Source: Candidatus Saccharibacteria bacterium UBA6258 (GTDB lineage Bacteria; Patescibacteriota; Saccharimonadia; Saccharimonadales; Saccharimonadaceae). From it: a DNA stretch of 64,000 nucleotides. This document shows, in pieces, positions 26,065 through 33,633 of the stretch (position 1 is the first letter of the stretch; every line of letters begins with the position of its first letter). The notes beneath the pieces are model-generated. The model was not told the origin of the DNA. It did no database searches and saw nothing but the letters and a program-made list of their open reading frames with translations. The stretch lies in NCBI GenBank assembly GCA_002441145.1, contig DJVK01000011.1:1-64000 (forward strand). The letters run 5' to 3'. Both the position numbers and the translations under genes were made by a program.

Positions 26065-26902
26065 CTGGAAGAGAATGAAGGATGCCAACGGGTATCCGGC
26101 TCTTTACGTTCCTGTCGCCGTCGCAACCGATTTTGACCGGTGTTTTGGTGATACCGAAGCATACCAAAAACTGACCGAGCAGGTGACTGCCGAAAATACG
26201 ACCCTGACCGTAAGGCAAATCCACGAGGCTCGGCATTATCGCGAAAAGGTAGAAGGCAAGTCGTTTGGCACGGTCGCCTATATCAGGCAAGCGCTACTAG
26301 ATGCAGGCGAAGGACATACATGGGCTGAACACATTAAGCCTGAACTATTAGAGCGTGCCCGAGTGCGTGAGGATTTATTTGTTAAAAATGGTCGCGCAGT
26401 ACTTGATCTAGCCGACCGCCATGGTATGCCGACGTTTACGATGACACACGGTCACGTATTGCCGCCGCATGGCCGCCAGGAGCGCGAAGACGCTTATGAA
26501 TGGCAGGCAACCAAGGTAGTGGGAACGGCGCCGCTGAACGAGCGACCTTACTACGTAAGTTACGAACCTTCAAAGGGCAAGACCTTCGGCTCATGGTACT
26601 CCGAAGCTAACAATGGCTTTTTATTGCCGCGCCACATTACGTCGCCAGATGGGCTGCGTATTATCGCGCGATCTCTGCTGTTGATTGATGACAAGATATC
26701 GAGCTACAGGCATTGGCCAGAACAGCATGCATATGGTATTCAGGTTATCCCAGAGGATCCAAAGAATCGTCGGCCGTCACAGATTGGTGAATTGTCGCGC
26801 GAGCAGGGATTGTACCAGGTAATTGGCATGGGTCAAGCGGGCATTACGCTCGAGATGATGATACACAACGAGCTCGCGAAGTACTACGACCTAGCTGCAT
26901 AG
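26042..26902 (+). CDS. HAD-superfamily hydrolase-like protein
   Basis: 286 aa. VATDFDRCFGDT near residue 28 resembles HAD motif I (DxD), and LLLIDDKISSY near residue 220 resembles motif IV. The long insert between them may form a cap domain. A Ser/Thr of motif II may be in TFTMTHGHV. The substrate is unknown. It overlaps the 3' end of yvcK by 23 nt, so it is probably translated from the same mRNA. Confidence 0.6.
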   Translation: MNRTEHSSWKRMKDANGYPALYVPVAVATDFDRCFGDTEAYQKLTEQVTAENTTLTVRQIHEARHYREKVEGKSFGTVAYIRQALLDAGEGHTWAEHIKPELLERARVREDLFVKNGRAVLDLADRHGMPTFTMTHGHVLPPHGRQEREDAYEWQATKVVGTAPLNERPYYVSYEPSKGKTFGSWYSEANNGFLLPRHITSPDGLRIIARSLLLIDDKISSYRHWPEQHAYGIQVIPEDPKNRRPSQIGELSREQGLYQVIGMGQAGITLEMMIHNELAKYYDLAA

Positions 26903-26917
26903 TACTAAACGATGATA

Positions 26918-26946
26918 TTGACAAAATGTTAAGCTTATGCTACAAT
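26918..26946 (+). promoter_or_regulatory. Perfect sigma70 promoter of a 42-aa gene
   Basis: TTGACA (26918-26923), 17-nt spacer, TACAAT (26941-26946). The ATG of a small ORF begins at 26956, 9 nt after the -10 box. Confidence 0.85.
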
Positions 26947-26955
26947 TAAATTATC

Positions 26956-27084
26956 ATGAAATCACACATGAAACAAACAGTAGCGCAGACACCAACCATC
27001 GACGTAAGGTCTAAATCATTCCTTGTGACGGTATTGGCCTATGCGGCGTTATTCGCCACTTGGCTCGTTTACCAATTAGCTTAG
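26956..27084 (+). CDS. Leaderless 42-aa single-pass membrane microprotein
   Basis: 42 codons from ATG 26956 to TAG 27084. A basic, polar first half (MKSHMKQTVAQ) is followed by one clear membrane helix (SFLVTVLAYAALFATWLVY). A perfect promoter 9 nt upstream and a 12-bp terminator starting 26 nt after the stop frame it precisely as its own transcription unit, which makes a chance ORF unlikely. No family is recognised. Small single-pass proteins often modulate larger membrane complexes; its location just before the dcw cluster is suggestive only. Confidence 0.72.
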   Translation: MKSHMKQTVAQTPTIDVRSKSFLVTVLAYAALFATWLVYQLA

Positions 27085-27109
27085 CTAATCGGTCGCGAAA
27101 CCAGTGCAA

Positions 27110-27145
27110 AAAAGACCACACGACGTAAAACTTGTGTGGTCTTTT
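27110..27145 (+). terminator. Strong intrinsic terminator before the dcw cluster
   Basis: A 12-bp perfect stem: AAAAGACCACAC (27110-27121) with GTGTGGTCTTTT (27134-27145). It isolates the 42-aa gene from mraZ. Confidence 0.93.
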
Positions 27146-27166
27146 CGTATCTGTAAACAGTAGGGC

Positions 27167-27188
27167 TTATCCACAAAACTGTGGAAAA
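27167..27188. promoter_or_regulatory. Inverted pair of DnaA-box-like sequences
   Basis: TTATCCACA (27167-27175), a perfect DnaA box, is followed after 4 nt by TGTGGAAAA (27180-27188), the reverse of a one-mismatch box. The pair lies about 40 bp upstream of the mraZ promoter. Confidence 0.4.
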
Positions 27189-27225
27189 TAATCGTAAGCA
27201 CAGAATAAAATGTCGAAAAATAGTA

Positions 27226-27277
27226 TTGCCAGTGGGTAACAGTGGGTAGTATGATGAAGTCAGTGGAAAAAAGTGGG
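27226..27277 (+). promoter_or_regulatory. mraZ promoter with MraZ-type operator repeats
   Basis: The promoter is TTGCCA (27226-27231), 18-nt spacer, TATGAT (27250-27255). Four GTGGR boxes lie at 27232, 27242, 27263 (GTGGA) and 27273. Boxes 1-2 and 3-4 are each spaced exactly 10 bp, and the two pairs are 21 bp apart, so all face nearly one side of the helix. MraZ from E. coli and mycoplasmas binds TGGG-N5 direct repeats upstream of its own gene. Two boxes fall inside the -35/-10 spacer, so repression is expected. Confidence 0.85.
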
Positions 27278-27365
27278 TAACACCACAAAGACAAACACCA
27301 CAACAAAAACAAATTAAAAATCTAACGCTACCGCGCTCATAGAAGGCAAGGATTAAACAACCGCA

Positions 27366-27728
27366 ATGGATTATTTTGAACGAAAGCTTGATGACAAGCG
27401 TCGGTTAACTATACCGACCGAGCTTCGTGATGAATTCGCCAGCGGAGTAGTTCTTACCCGAGGCTTTGGCAATTACCTCCACCTTTACCCACAAAACGTG
27501 TGGGATAGGGAAGTCGAACCAGCTCTTCAGGGCTCGATACTCGACGAAAAGGTAGCCGACCTCAATGTGCGTTTCCGACATGGCAAGACTGGAGCCGAGC
27601 TTGATCAAAAGCAGGGCCGAGTCACAATCGAGCAGCATTTGCTTGATTACGCCAGCATTGACCGAGAAGTAGTAGCGGTGAGGGCAGGGGTCTACTGGCG
27701 CTTGCAATCACCAACCACATCAATTTAG
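27366..27728 (+). CDS. mraZ: Transcriptional regulator MraZ
   Basis: 120 aa, two SpoVT/AbrB-like half-domains: ERKLDDKRRLTIPTELR at the N-terminus and LDQKQGRVTIEQHLL in the second half. The first copy has KRR in place of the usual KGR. MraZ forms a ring that binds direct repeats in its own promoter and represses the dcw cluster. The matching boxes are present upstream. It is about 20 residues shorter than E. coli MraZ. Shine-Dalgarno support is weak (AAGGCAAGGA, about 15 nt away). Confidence 0.93.
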   Translation: MDYFERKLDDKRRLTIPTELRDEFASGVVLTRGFGNYLHLYPQNVWDREVEPALQGSILDEKVADLNVRFRHGKTGAELDQKQGRVTIEQHLLDYASIDREVVAVRAGVYWRLQSPTTSI

Positions 27729-28081
27729 TTTCTTACCCGAACGTAAGCCCGATCTTTAACAATCCAACGTACATAGTAAACGATATCCTCGAGATCAATT
27801 ATCTGGTAGTGAGTCAGTGGTTTATCGACCCACATTAAAAATAGTCGAACGTACCTTTCTCAAACACAACACCTCCCAAAAAAACTCCACCTCACACATA
27901 AGTCTCTCAATGATTGTAAAAATAGGGTATGAGTTCCTCTGGAACCCCCTTCGGCTACAATCGACAACTTATAAACAAAAACAAACACAACCTTGCGAAA
28001 ACAAACAGACTTCGCTACCAGTTAGGTGATCTCGAGTACGAACCATAAGCTATCCACCCTGTGGTATAGTAAAAGGAACGT
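27729..28081. other. Gene-free leader between mraZ and rsmH
   Basis: 353 nt with no convincing gene; a 70-codon frame at 27817-28029 has biased, repetitive composition and no ribosome site. The strand is strikingly C/A-rich between about 27850 and 27900. TATAGT (28065-28070) and AAAAGGAA just before rsmH suggest an internal promoter. No tRNA-like or riboswitch-like fold was recognised. Confidence 0.6.
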
Positions 28082-28972
28082 ATGAGTATCAAAGAACATC
28101 CACCACTTCATGTTCCAGTCTTACTACAAGACGTTTTAGCGCAATTTCAGCCCAAATCAGGCGAGAATTATCTCGATCTGACGGCAGGGTATGGAGGACA
28201 CGCACGAGCGATCTTGGAACTGACTGATAACTATACTGAATCTAGTCTTGTTGATCGGGACGAGTTTGCGCTAAGCAAACTTACGGACCTGAAAGACAAA
28301 GGGATTCAGTTGTTGCACACTGATTTTCTATCCGCTGCAAAACAGCTCATAGAAGACGGTCAGCACTATAGTTTGATTCTACTTGATTTGGGGGTGTCGT
28401 CGCCACAGCTCGATATACCCGAGCGAGGATTTTCTTTTACAAATAGTGGACCTCTCGATATGAGAATGGACAAGCGACAAAGCCTAACGGCCGAGGAGCT
28501 ACTTAACACCGCAAAACGGAGTGAATTAGTCCGAATCATAAACGAGTATGGCGAAGAACCGCGCGGAGCCTCACAAAGGTACGCCGACGCGATCATAGCC
28601 GCTAGGCCACTACGTACAACAGAAGAGCTTGCAGAGGTAATAAAGAGTGCACATGTCGGCAAGTGGAAAAAAATCCACCCAGCGACACGTACCTTTCAGG
28701 CCATAAGAATCGCGATCAACGATGAGCTCCGCCAGGTTGAAGAAGTGATGCCACTAATCCCCAAGTTACTCAAAAAGGGCGGAAGGGTAGGTGTCATCAG
28801 CTTCCACAGCCTGGAGGACCGAATCGTCAAACGTTATTTCGCCGAGCAACGTGATGCCGGGTTCGAAGCCGAACTCGACCTGCTGACGAAAAAACCGATC
28901 GACGGGGCCACACACGATGTTCACAATCCGCGTTCACGAAGTGCTAAGCTTCGGACCGCAGTGAAAAAATAA
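28082..28972 (+). CDS. rsmH: 16S rRNA (cytosine1402-N4)-methyltransferase
   Basis: 296 aa. The N-terminus HVPVLLQDVLAQFQ, SAM motif LDLTAGYGGHARAIL, LDLGVSSPQLDIPERGFSF, PLDMRMD and the C-terminal HSLEDRIVKRYF are diagnostic of RsmH (MraW). It methylates C1402 in the ribosomal P site. Length is near standard (about 310). It is the second gene of the dcw cluster, as usual. An internal TATAGT and AAAAGGAA precede the ATG. Confidence 0.97.
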   Translation: MSIKEHPPLHVPVLLQDVLAQFQPKSGENYLDLTAGYGGHARAILELTDNYTESSLVDRDEFALSKLTDLKDKGIQLLHTDFLSAAKQLIEDGQHYSLILLDLGVSSPQLDIPERGFSFTNSGPLDMRMDKRQSLTAEELLNTAKRSELVRIINEYGEEPRGASQRYADAIIAARPLRTTEELAEVIKSAHVGKWKKIHPATRTFQAIRIAINDELRQVEEVMPLIPKLLKKGGRVGVISFHSLEDRIVKRYFAEQRDAGFEAELDLLTKKPIDGATHDVHNPRSRSAKLRTAVKK

Positions 28973-28994
28973 AACAAAAAGAAAGGGGATTGAT

Positions 28995-29060
28995 ATGCCA
29001 ATTCACATCCCAGTACAAAACGCATCAGTAGAAACTAAAATTGAAGTTCGCTTCAAGTAA
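28995..29060 (+). CDS. 21-aa ORF between rsmH and ftsL
   Basis: 21 codons from ATG 28995 to TAA 29060, preceded by a strong Shine-Dalgarno GAAAGGGG (28981-28988) at good spacing. The peptide begins MPIHIPVQNASVE and ends IEVRFK, with an amphipathic beta-strand character. It lies in the dcw cluster just ahead of a strong RNA hairpin. It may be a leader peptide controlling ftsL or a real microprotein. No homologue is known to me. Confidence 0.5.
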   Translation: MPIHIPVQNASVETKIEVRFK

Positions 29061-29086
29061 TAGATACTACTAACTAGTAGCCTTCA

Positions 29087-29117
29087 GGGCCTATCCTCTA
29101 AAAACGAGGATAGGGCC
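29087..29117 (+). promoter_or_regulatory. Strong RNA hairpin before ftsL
   Basis: GGCCTATCCTC (29088-29098) pairs with GAGGATAGGGCC (29106-29117) with one bulged G. There is no T-run afterwards, so it is an attenuator, processing site or mRNA stabiliser rather than a plain terminator. Confidence 0.6.
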
Positions 29118-29170
29118 AGGCTCTACATGCGAATAACATCAAATACGTAAAACAAAAAACCACCACCACA

Positions 29171-29521
29171 ATGTCATATACACGCACAGCACAATTTAAT
29201 AGCAGGCGCCAGAGTAATTGGGGACGCAACCAAAATACAGTTGCTTTTGCTTCTGCTATCAAACTCGGTCCGGTGACCCATACCGTCTTAGTGGCGCTTA
29301 TGATTACCGTTCTTGGTCTGATATACTTAACCCAGGCGACAAGAGCTTCTGGCTACGACTATGCCGCAAGCGATGTCGAAAGCAAGATTTCGGCCTTATC
29401 CGAACAGAAAAAGGATCTTGAGGTAGAAAATGCGCGCCTAACCGCTTTGCAGTCTATTCAGAACAGCAGCGTCGCCAAGAACATGACTACTCCAACCGAC
29501 GTACAGCACGTCAGCGAATAA
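29171..29521 (+). CDS. ftsL: FtsL-like division protein
   Basis: 116 aa with the FtsL layout: a short basic cytoplasmic tail, one membrane segment (about residues 36-57) and an outer coiled coil (SKISALSEQKKDLEVENARL). FtsL recruits FtsQ and FtsB and activates FtsW/FtsI at the septum. Sequence is poorly conserved in this family, so the call rests on topology and position between rsmH and ftsI. There is no clear Shine-Dalgarno. Confidence 0.8.
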   Translation: MSYTRTAQFNSRRQSNWGRNQNTVAFASAIKLGPVTHTVLVALMITVLGLIYLTQATRASGYDYAASDVESKISALSEQKKDLEVENARLTALQSIQNSSVAKNMTTPTDVQHVSE

Positions 29522-29526
29522 TACCT

Positions 29527-31272
29527 ATGAATCAGCCATTTACGAAAGGAAGTCGCACAAAGACTATCGCCATTCTGGTATATGCCATCATGGCGCTTTT
29601 TGTGTTAAGGCTGTTTTATATTCAGGTAATCAAACACGATTATTACGTTCAACAAGCTGATAGTGAGCAAATCAAGCAATTTACCCTCCACGCTAAACGT
29701 GGCGAGATTTATGCCATGGAAGGCTCAACACCTGTTAAATTAGTCATGAATGAGACCGTATATACCGTATGGGTAGACCCGACGCAGGTGACCGATCGCT
29801 CTAGCATTATCGAGGCAATTAACAGGGTGGCGGGCGGCAATACCCGCAAGAACTTTGCGCAATATCTAGATAAACAAGACACGCGCTATCAGGTAATTGC
29901 TACAAAAGTCAGCCGTAGGCAAGCCGAGATGCTCAAAAAAGAGAATCTAGCCGGTGTTGGGTTTGACGCCGTTTCGCAGCGTGTTTATCCAGAAGGGCAG
30001 CTAGCCTCGCAGATCGTCGGATTCGTCGATTCTGAGGGTGTAGGCAAGTACGGAATCGAACAAGCAAATGACGATAGTCTAAAGGGTAAAAACGGCCTAC
30101 TTAAAACAGTTACTGACGTTCGGCTTGTTCCATTGACTATCGGCGATAAAAACATTCGTGAGCCAGCTAAGAATGGCGATAATCTTGTGCTAACGATCGA
30201 CCGTAATATTCAGGCCCAAACCGAGAAAGCATTAGCCGACGGCATCAAACGCACCGGTGCGACGCATGCAAGTGCAGTCGTTATGGATCCGTCGACAGGC
30301 AAGGTGCTGGCAATGGCAAATATTCCAACATACGACCCAGCCAAGCTAAACGAAGTAACAGATGCGGCATTATTCAATAACAATGTAATCTCGAGCCCAT
30401 ACGAACCGGGGTCTGACATCAAGATCATGACCGTGGCAACAGGTGTCGATAAAGGCGCGATTACCCCTGAGTCTACCTTTGTAAACACCGACCGAATTCA
30501 GGTCGAAGACATCGTTATCGGTAACGCCACCAAGGGTGAGACGGGCACGATTACCATGCAACATGCACTTAACTGGTCACTTAACACGGGTATGGTTACG
30601 ATTGCACAGCGCTTAGGCGACGGCAAGCAGATTACCAAGGGTGCGCGCAATATTATGTACGAATACTTCCACGACCGATTTAGGTTAGGGGAGTACACTG
30701 GCATCGAACTCGCTGGTGAGGCAAAGGGCACGATTATTCCACCGACAGAGGTAGAAGGTAATGCGGTGCGTTATTCTAACATGGCATTCGGCCAGGGTAT
30801 GGATGCGACGATGATTCAGGTAGCGAGTGGGTTTAACGCGATTATCAACGGTGGTGTTTACTTTGAACCAGCCATTATTGCCGGTACGATTGATGAGGCG
30901 GGTGACTTTAATGAGGCTGCTAAAAAGTCTCAATACCCGGGCGTGATTCGTGAATCATCATCGGCGACAGTCCGCGATATGGTCTATAAGGCACGCCAAG
31001 AATTTTACGCTGGCCAAGATAAAAAAGGGTATTATATCGGGGGTAAGACGGGTACGTCTGAAACAATCGTCAACGGTAAATACATCGACGAACAGACAAT
31101 TGGTACGTATTTAGGCTTTGGTGGTGAAAAAGGTGAGATTCCTCGGTATGTCATTATGGTTGAAGTTGCTGCCGAAGGTAAAAACATGCAAGGTGGCCGC
31201 GATGCCTCCCCGATTTTTACCGATATATCAAACTGGATGATCGATTATCTAAAGCTAACACCACAAGAGTAA
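29527..31272 (+). CDS. ftsI: Septal peptidoglycan transpeptidase FtsI (PBP2b/3-like)
   Basis: 581 aa. An N-terminal membrane anchor (about residues 13-32) is followed by a PBP dimerisation domain and a transpeptidase domain with all three motifs: SDIK (active-site Ser in EPGSDIKI), SLN (NWSLNTGM) and KTG (GGKTGTSE). It cross-links septal peptidoglycan together with FtsW. The active-site block reads GSDIKI rather than the usual GSTFKI. No PASTA domains are present. It follows ftsL by 5 nt. Confidence 0.95.
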   Translation: MNQPFTKGSRTKTIAILVYAIMALFVLRLFYIQVIKHDYYVQQADSEQIKQFTLHAKRGEIYAMEGSTPVKLVMNETVYTVWVDPTQVTDRSSIIEAINRVAGGNTRKNFAQYLDKQDTRYQVIATKVSRRQAEMLKKENLAGVGFDAVSQRVYPEGQLASQIVGFVDSEGVGKYGIEQANDDSLKGKNGLLKTVTDVRLVPLTIGDKNIREPAKNGDNLVLTIDRNIQAQTEKALADGIKRTGATHASAVVMDPSTGKVLAMANIPTYDPAKLNEVTDAALFNNNVISSPYEPGSDIKIMTVATGVDKGAITPESTFVNTDRIQVEDIVIGNATKGETGTITMQHALNWSLNTGMVTIAQRLGDGKQITKGARNIMYEYFHDRFRLGEYTGIELAGEAKGTIIPPTEVEGNAVRYSNMAFGQGMDATMIQVASGFNAIINGGVYFEPAIIAGTIDEAGDFNEAAKKSQYPGVIRESSSATVRDMVYKARQEFYAGQDKKGYYIGGKTGTSETIVNGKYIDEQTIGTYLGFGGEKGEIPRYVIMVEVAAEGKNMQGGRDASPIFTDISNWMIDYLKLTPQE

Positions 31273-31278
31273 AAGGGG

Positions 31279-31284
31279 TATAAT
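31279..31284 (+). promoter_or_regulatory. Internal -10 box before mraY
   Basis: TATAAT lies 7 nt before the mraY ATG with no Shine-Dalgarno, suggesting a leaderless internal transcript within the dcw cluster. Confidence 0.5.
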
Positions 31285-31291
31285 AAACAGT

Positions 31292-32320
31292 ATGAATTTA
31301 CAGAACTTTACAACCGAGATGAACTCGACATTCATGCTGAGTGTCGGCGCCTTTCTCCTCGCGATGCTCCTGACGCCACTCTACACATATTTTGCGTATC
31401 GCTATAAGTTCTGGAAGAAGCAACGGGTTACTAGTACTACTGGTGAAAAACTCGAAGTATTTACTAAGTTGCATGCCGATAAGTTCACGCGCTCGATACC
31501 GACTATGGCGGGCGTCGTGGGTGTCGTAGCTATTACGATTATCACGTATTTCTTTAACTGGGATCGCGCTGGAACATGGTTACCACTTGCTGCATTGGTC
31601 GGTGGTGGTGCGGTCGGGCTTCTCGATGACCTGATTAATATCCGGGGCGCTGGCAAAGGTGTAGCGGGGCTACGATCAAGCTTTAAGTTTTTGATGATTA
31701 TCGCGATGTCACTAGTGCTCGGCTGGTTCTTTTACACTAAGCTCGGCTATACGACAGTGCATGTGCCGTTCGCTGGTGACTGGTTCTTGGGCGCCTGGAT
31801 TGTGCCGCTGTTTGTACTGGCAGTTGTCTCGACCAGTAACGCCGTTAATATCAGTGACGGGCTAGATGGTCTTGCCGGCGGATTATTATCAATCAGCTTC
31901 GGCGTCTTCGGGGTGATTGCTTTATTGCAAGGTCACACCGCCATCGCAGGTTTTTGTTTTACCGTCCTCGGGGCGCTGCTAAGTTACCTTTGGTTTAATA
32001 TTTATCCTGCTCGATTCTTCATGGGGGATGTGGGGAGTTTCGCCTATGGGACGAGCCTTGGTGTCGTCGCTATGTTGACGAACACGCTATTCCTTTTGCC
32101 AATCATCGGTGCGATTTTCGTTATCGAAGCTGGATCGAGCCTTGTGCAGATTACAAGTAAAAAGTTCTTCCATCGCAAAGTGTTCATCTCTGCACCTATT
32201 CATCATCACCTTGAGGCTAAAGGCTGGCCTGAGGTCAAGGTGACGATGCGTTTTTGGGTGATTGCCTGCGTCGCCGGATTTATCGGCCTGCTACTGGCTA
32301 TGTCCGGAGGTCACGTTTAG
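31292..32320 (+). CDS. mraY: Phospho-MurNAc-pentapeptide transferase
   Basis: 342 aa with about ten membrane segments. The catalytic loops are intact: LLDDLINI (Asp pair), NAVNISDGLDGLAGG, FMGDVGSF and the HHH motif PIHHHLEAKG. MraY makes lipid I from UDP-MurNAc-pentapeptide and undecaprenyl phosphate. Length is typical. Its stop shares one base with the GTG start of ftsW. Confidence 0.97.
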   Translation: MNLQNFTTEMNSTFMLSVGAFLLAMLLTPLYTYFAYRYKFWKKQRVTSTTGEKLEVFTKLHADKFTRSIPTMAGVVGVVAITIITYFFNWDRAGTWLPLAALVGGGAVGLLDDLINIRGAGKGVAGLRSSFKFLMIIAMSLVLGWFFYTKLGYTTVHVPFAGDWFLGAWIVPLFVLAVVSTSNAVNISDGLDGLAGGLLSISFGVFGVIALLQGHTAIAGFCFTVLGALLSYLWFNIYPARFFMGDVGSFAYGTSLGVVAMLTNTLFLLPIIGAIFVIEAGSSLVQITSKKFFHRKVFISAPIHHHLEAKGWPEVKVTMRFWVIACVAGFIGLLLAMSGGHV

Positions 32321-33633
32321 TGGAATCAGTACGACGCCGAGTGGGACGTACAGCGAGCGTCGTTAGCGATAGTCTTCAGCGCCGACATCGGCCCGATTAT
32401 CAAATTATCCTGTTTATCGGCCTATTGATGCTGTTTGGGCTTGTTATCATGTATGCAATCGGCCCGCAGCGCGCCAACGTACTTAATTCGGCCTACGGGA
32501 CGGACTTTTATACCGAAACGTATTTTGTCATCAAGCAGTCGATAAGCCTAGTGCTTTCTGTCGCTGTGTTTATGCTAATGGCCACGGTACCATTTGCCAT
32601 TATCAAGTCGCACGCCGGCAGGCTAGTATGGATCGGATTTGCACTCGCGGTGCTGCTATTCATCACGGGTAATGTATTGCATATCGACTCGGTTGCAAAG
32701 TGTAGCCTTGGTGCGTGCCGATGGTTTAACCTAGGGCCACTCGGAAGCTTTCAGCCAGCCGAGGCATTAAAGTTCGCCGTACTGATATTCCTTGCATCAT
32801 TTTTAGGTATGAGAAGTCAGCAGGGCAAGATTGATGACATGGAGCGAACAATTATCCCCGCAGTGTCACTGGTTGGTGCGGCGCTATTCTTTGTTGTTAT
32901 TCTGCAAAAAGACATGGGTACGGGTATCGCATTGTCGGCTATCGCGTTAACGATGTTCCTAGTGAGTGGCATGAAGTGGAAGATTATCGCTAAAATTGTC
33001 GCCGTTGCAGCCGTGCTGGGCATCTTGATGATTGTTACCTCACCGCACCGCATGGAGCGTGTCGGAACGTTTTTCCAGGGTGACAGTGCCGGTGAAAGCG
33101 TCCAAGATGATAATAACTATCACATCAAGAATGCAAAAATCGCACTTGGCACCGGTGGGTTCCTGGGGCTGGGTATTGGTAACAGCGTTCAAGCAACGGG
33201 ATATTTGCCAGAAGCGATTAACGACTCCGTATTCGCCATTATCGGCGAGACGTTCGGGTTCATCGGCGTAACGTTGATTCTAGTGCTGTTTACGGCACTT
33301 CTGATACGTTTGCTTAAGATAAGTGACCATTTGCCTGATATGTCGATGCGACTCGCTGTAGCCGGTATTTTTGGCTGGTTAGCCGCGCATATTATACTGA
33401 ATGTAGCGTCGATGATTGGCGTGTTCCCACTGACAGGTATAACATTACCGTTACTCAGTTTCGGTGGTACTAGCATGCTCTTTATCGCGGGAGCATTAGG
33501 GCTGGCGTTCCAGTTATCGCGATACACATCACATGGACAAGCAACTAAGGAGACAGGCTATGAAGATTCTAGCAGCAGGCGGAGGGTCGGGGGGTCACGT
33601 AACTCCAGTCGTCGCCGTACTACGCGAAATTAA
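32320..33633 (+). CDS. ftsW: Septal glycosyltransferase FtsW
   Basis: 437 aa from GTG 32320, whose first base is the last base of the mraY stop; upstream in-frame starts would lie inside mraY. It is a SEDS protein with about ten membrane segments: LGACRWFNLG, FQPAEALKF, LQKDMGTG, GTGGFLGLGIGNSVQATGY and the C-terminal GITLPLLSFGGTSM. It polymerises septal glycan strands with FtsI. The last ~25 residues are Ser/Arg-rich (SSRRRVGGSRNSSRRR) and are encoded by sequence overlapping the start of murG. Confidence 0.95.
   Translation: MESVRRRVGRTASVVSDSLQRRHRPDYQIILFIGLLMLFGLVIMYAIGPQRANVLNSAYGTDFYTETYFVIKQSISLVLSVAVFMLMATVPFAIIKSHAGRLVWIGFALAVLLFITGNVLHIDSVAKCSLGACRWFNLGPLGSFQPAEALKFAVLIFLASFLGMRSQQGKIDDMERTIIPAVSLVGAALFFVVILQKDMGTGIALSAIALTMFLVSGMKWKIIAKIVAVAAVLGILMIVTSPHRMERVGTFFQGDSAGESVQDDNNYHIKNAKIALGTGGFLGLGIGNSVQATGYLPEAINDSVFAIIGETFGFIGVTLILVLFTALLIRLLKISDHLPDMSMRLAVAGIFGWLAAHIILNVASMIGVFPLTGITLPLLSFGGTSMLFIAGALGLAFQLSRYTSHGQATKETGYEDSSSRRRVGGSRNSSRRRTTRN

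Noticed and set aside
27817..28029. 70-codon open frame upstream of rsmH
   Set aside because: No ribosome site, repetitive Lys/Thr/Gln composition from A/C-rich DNA, and no promoter fit; probably untranslated leader.
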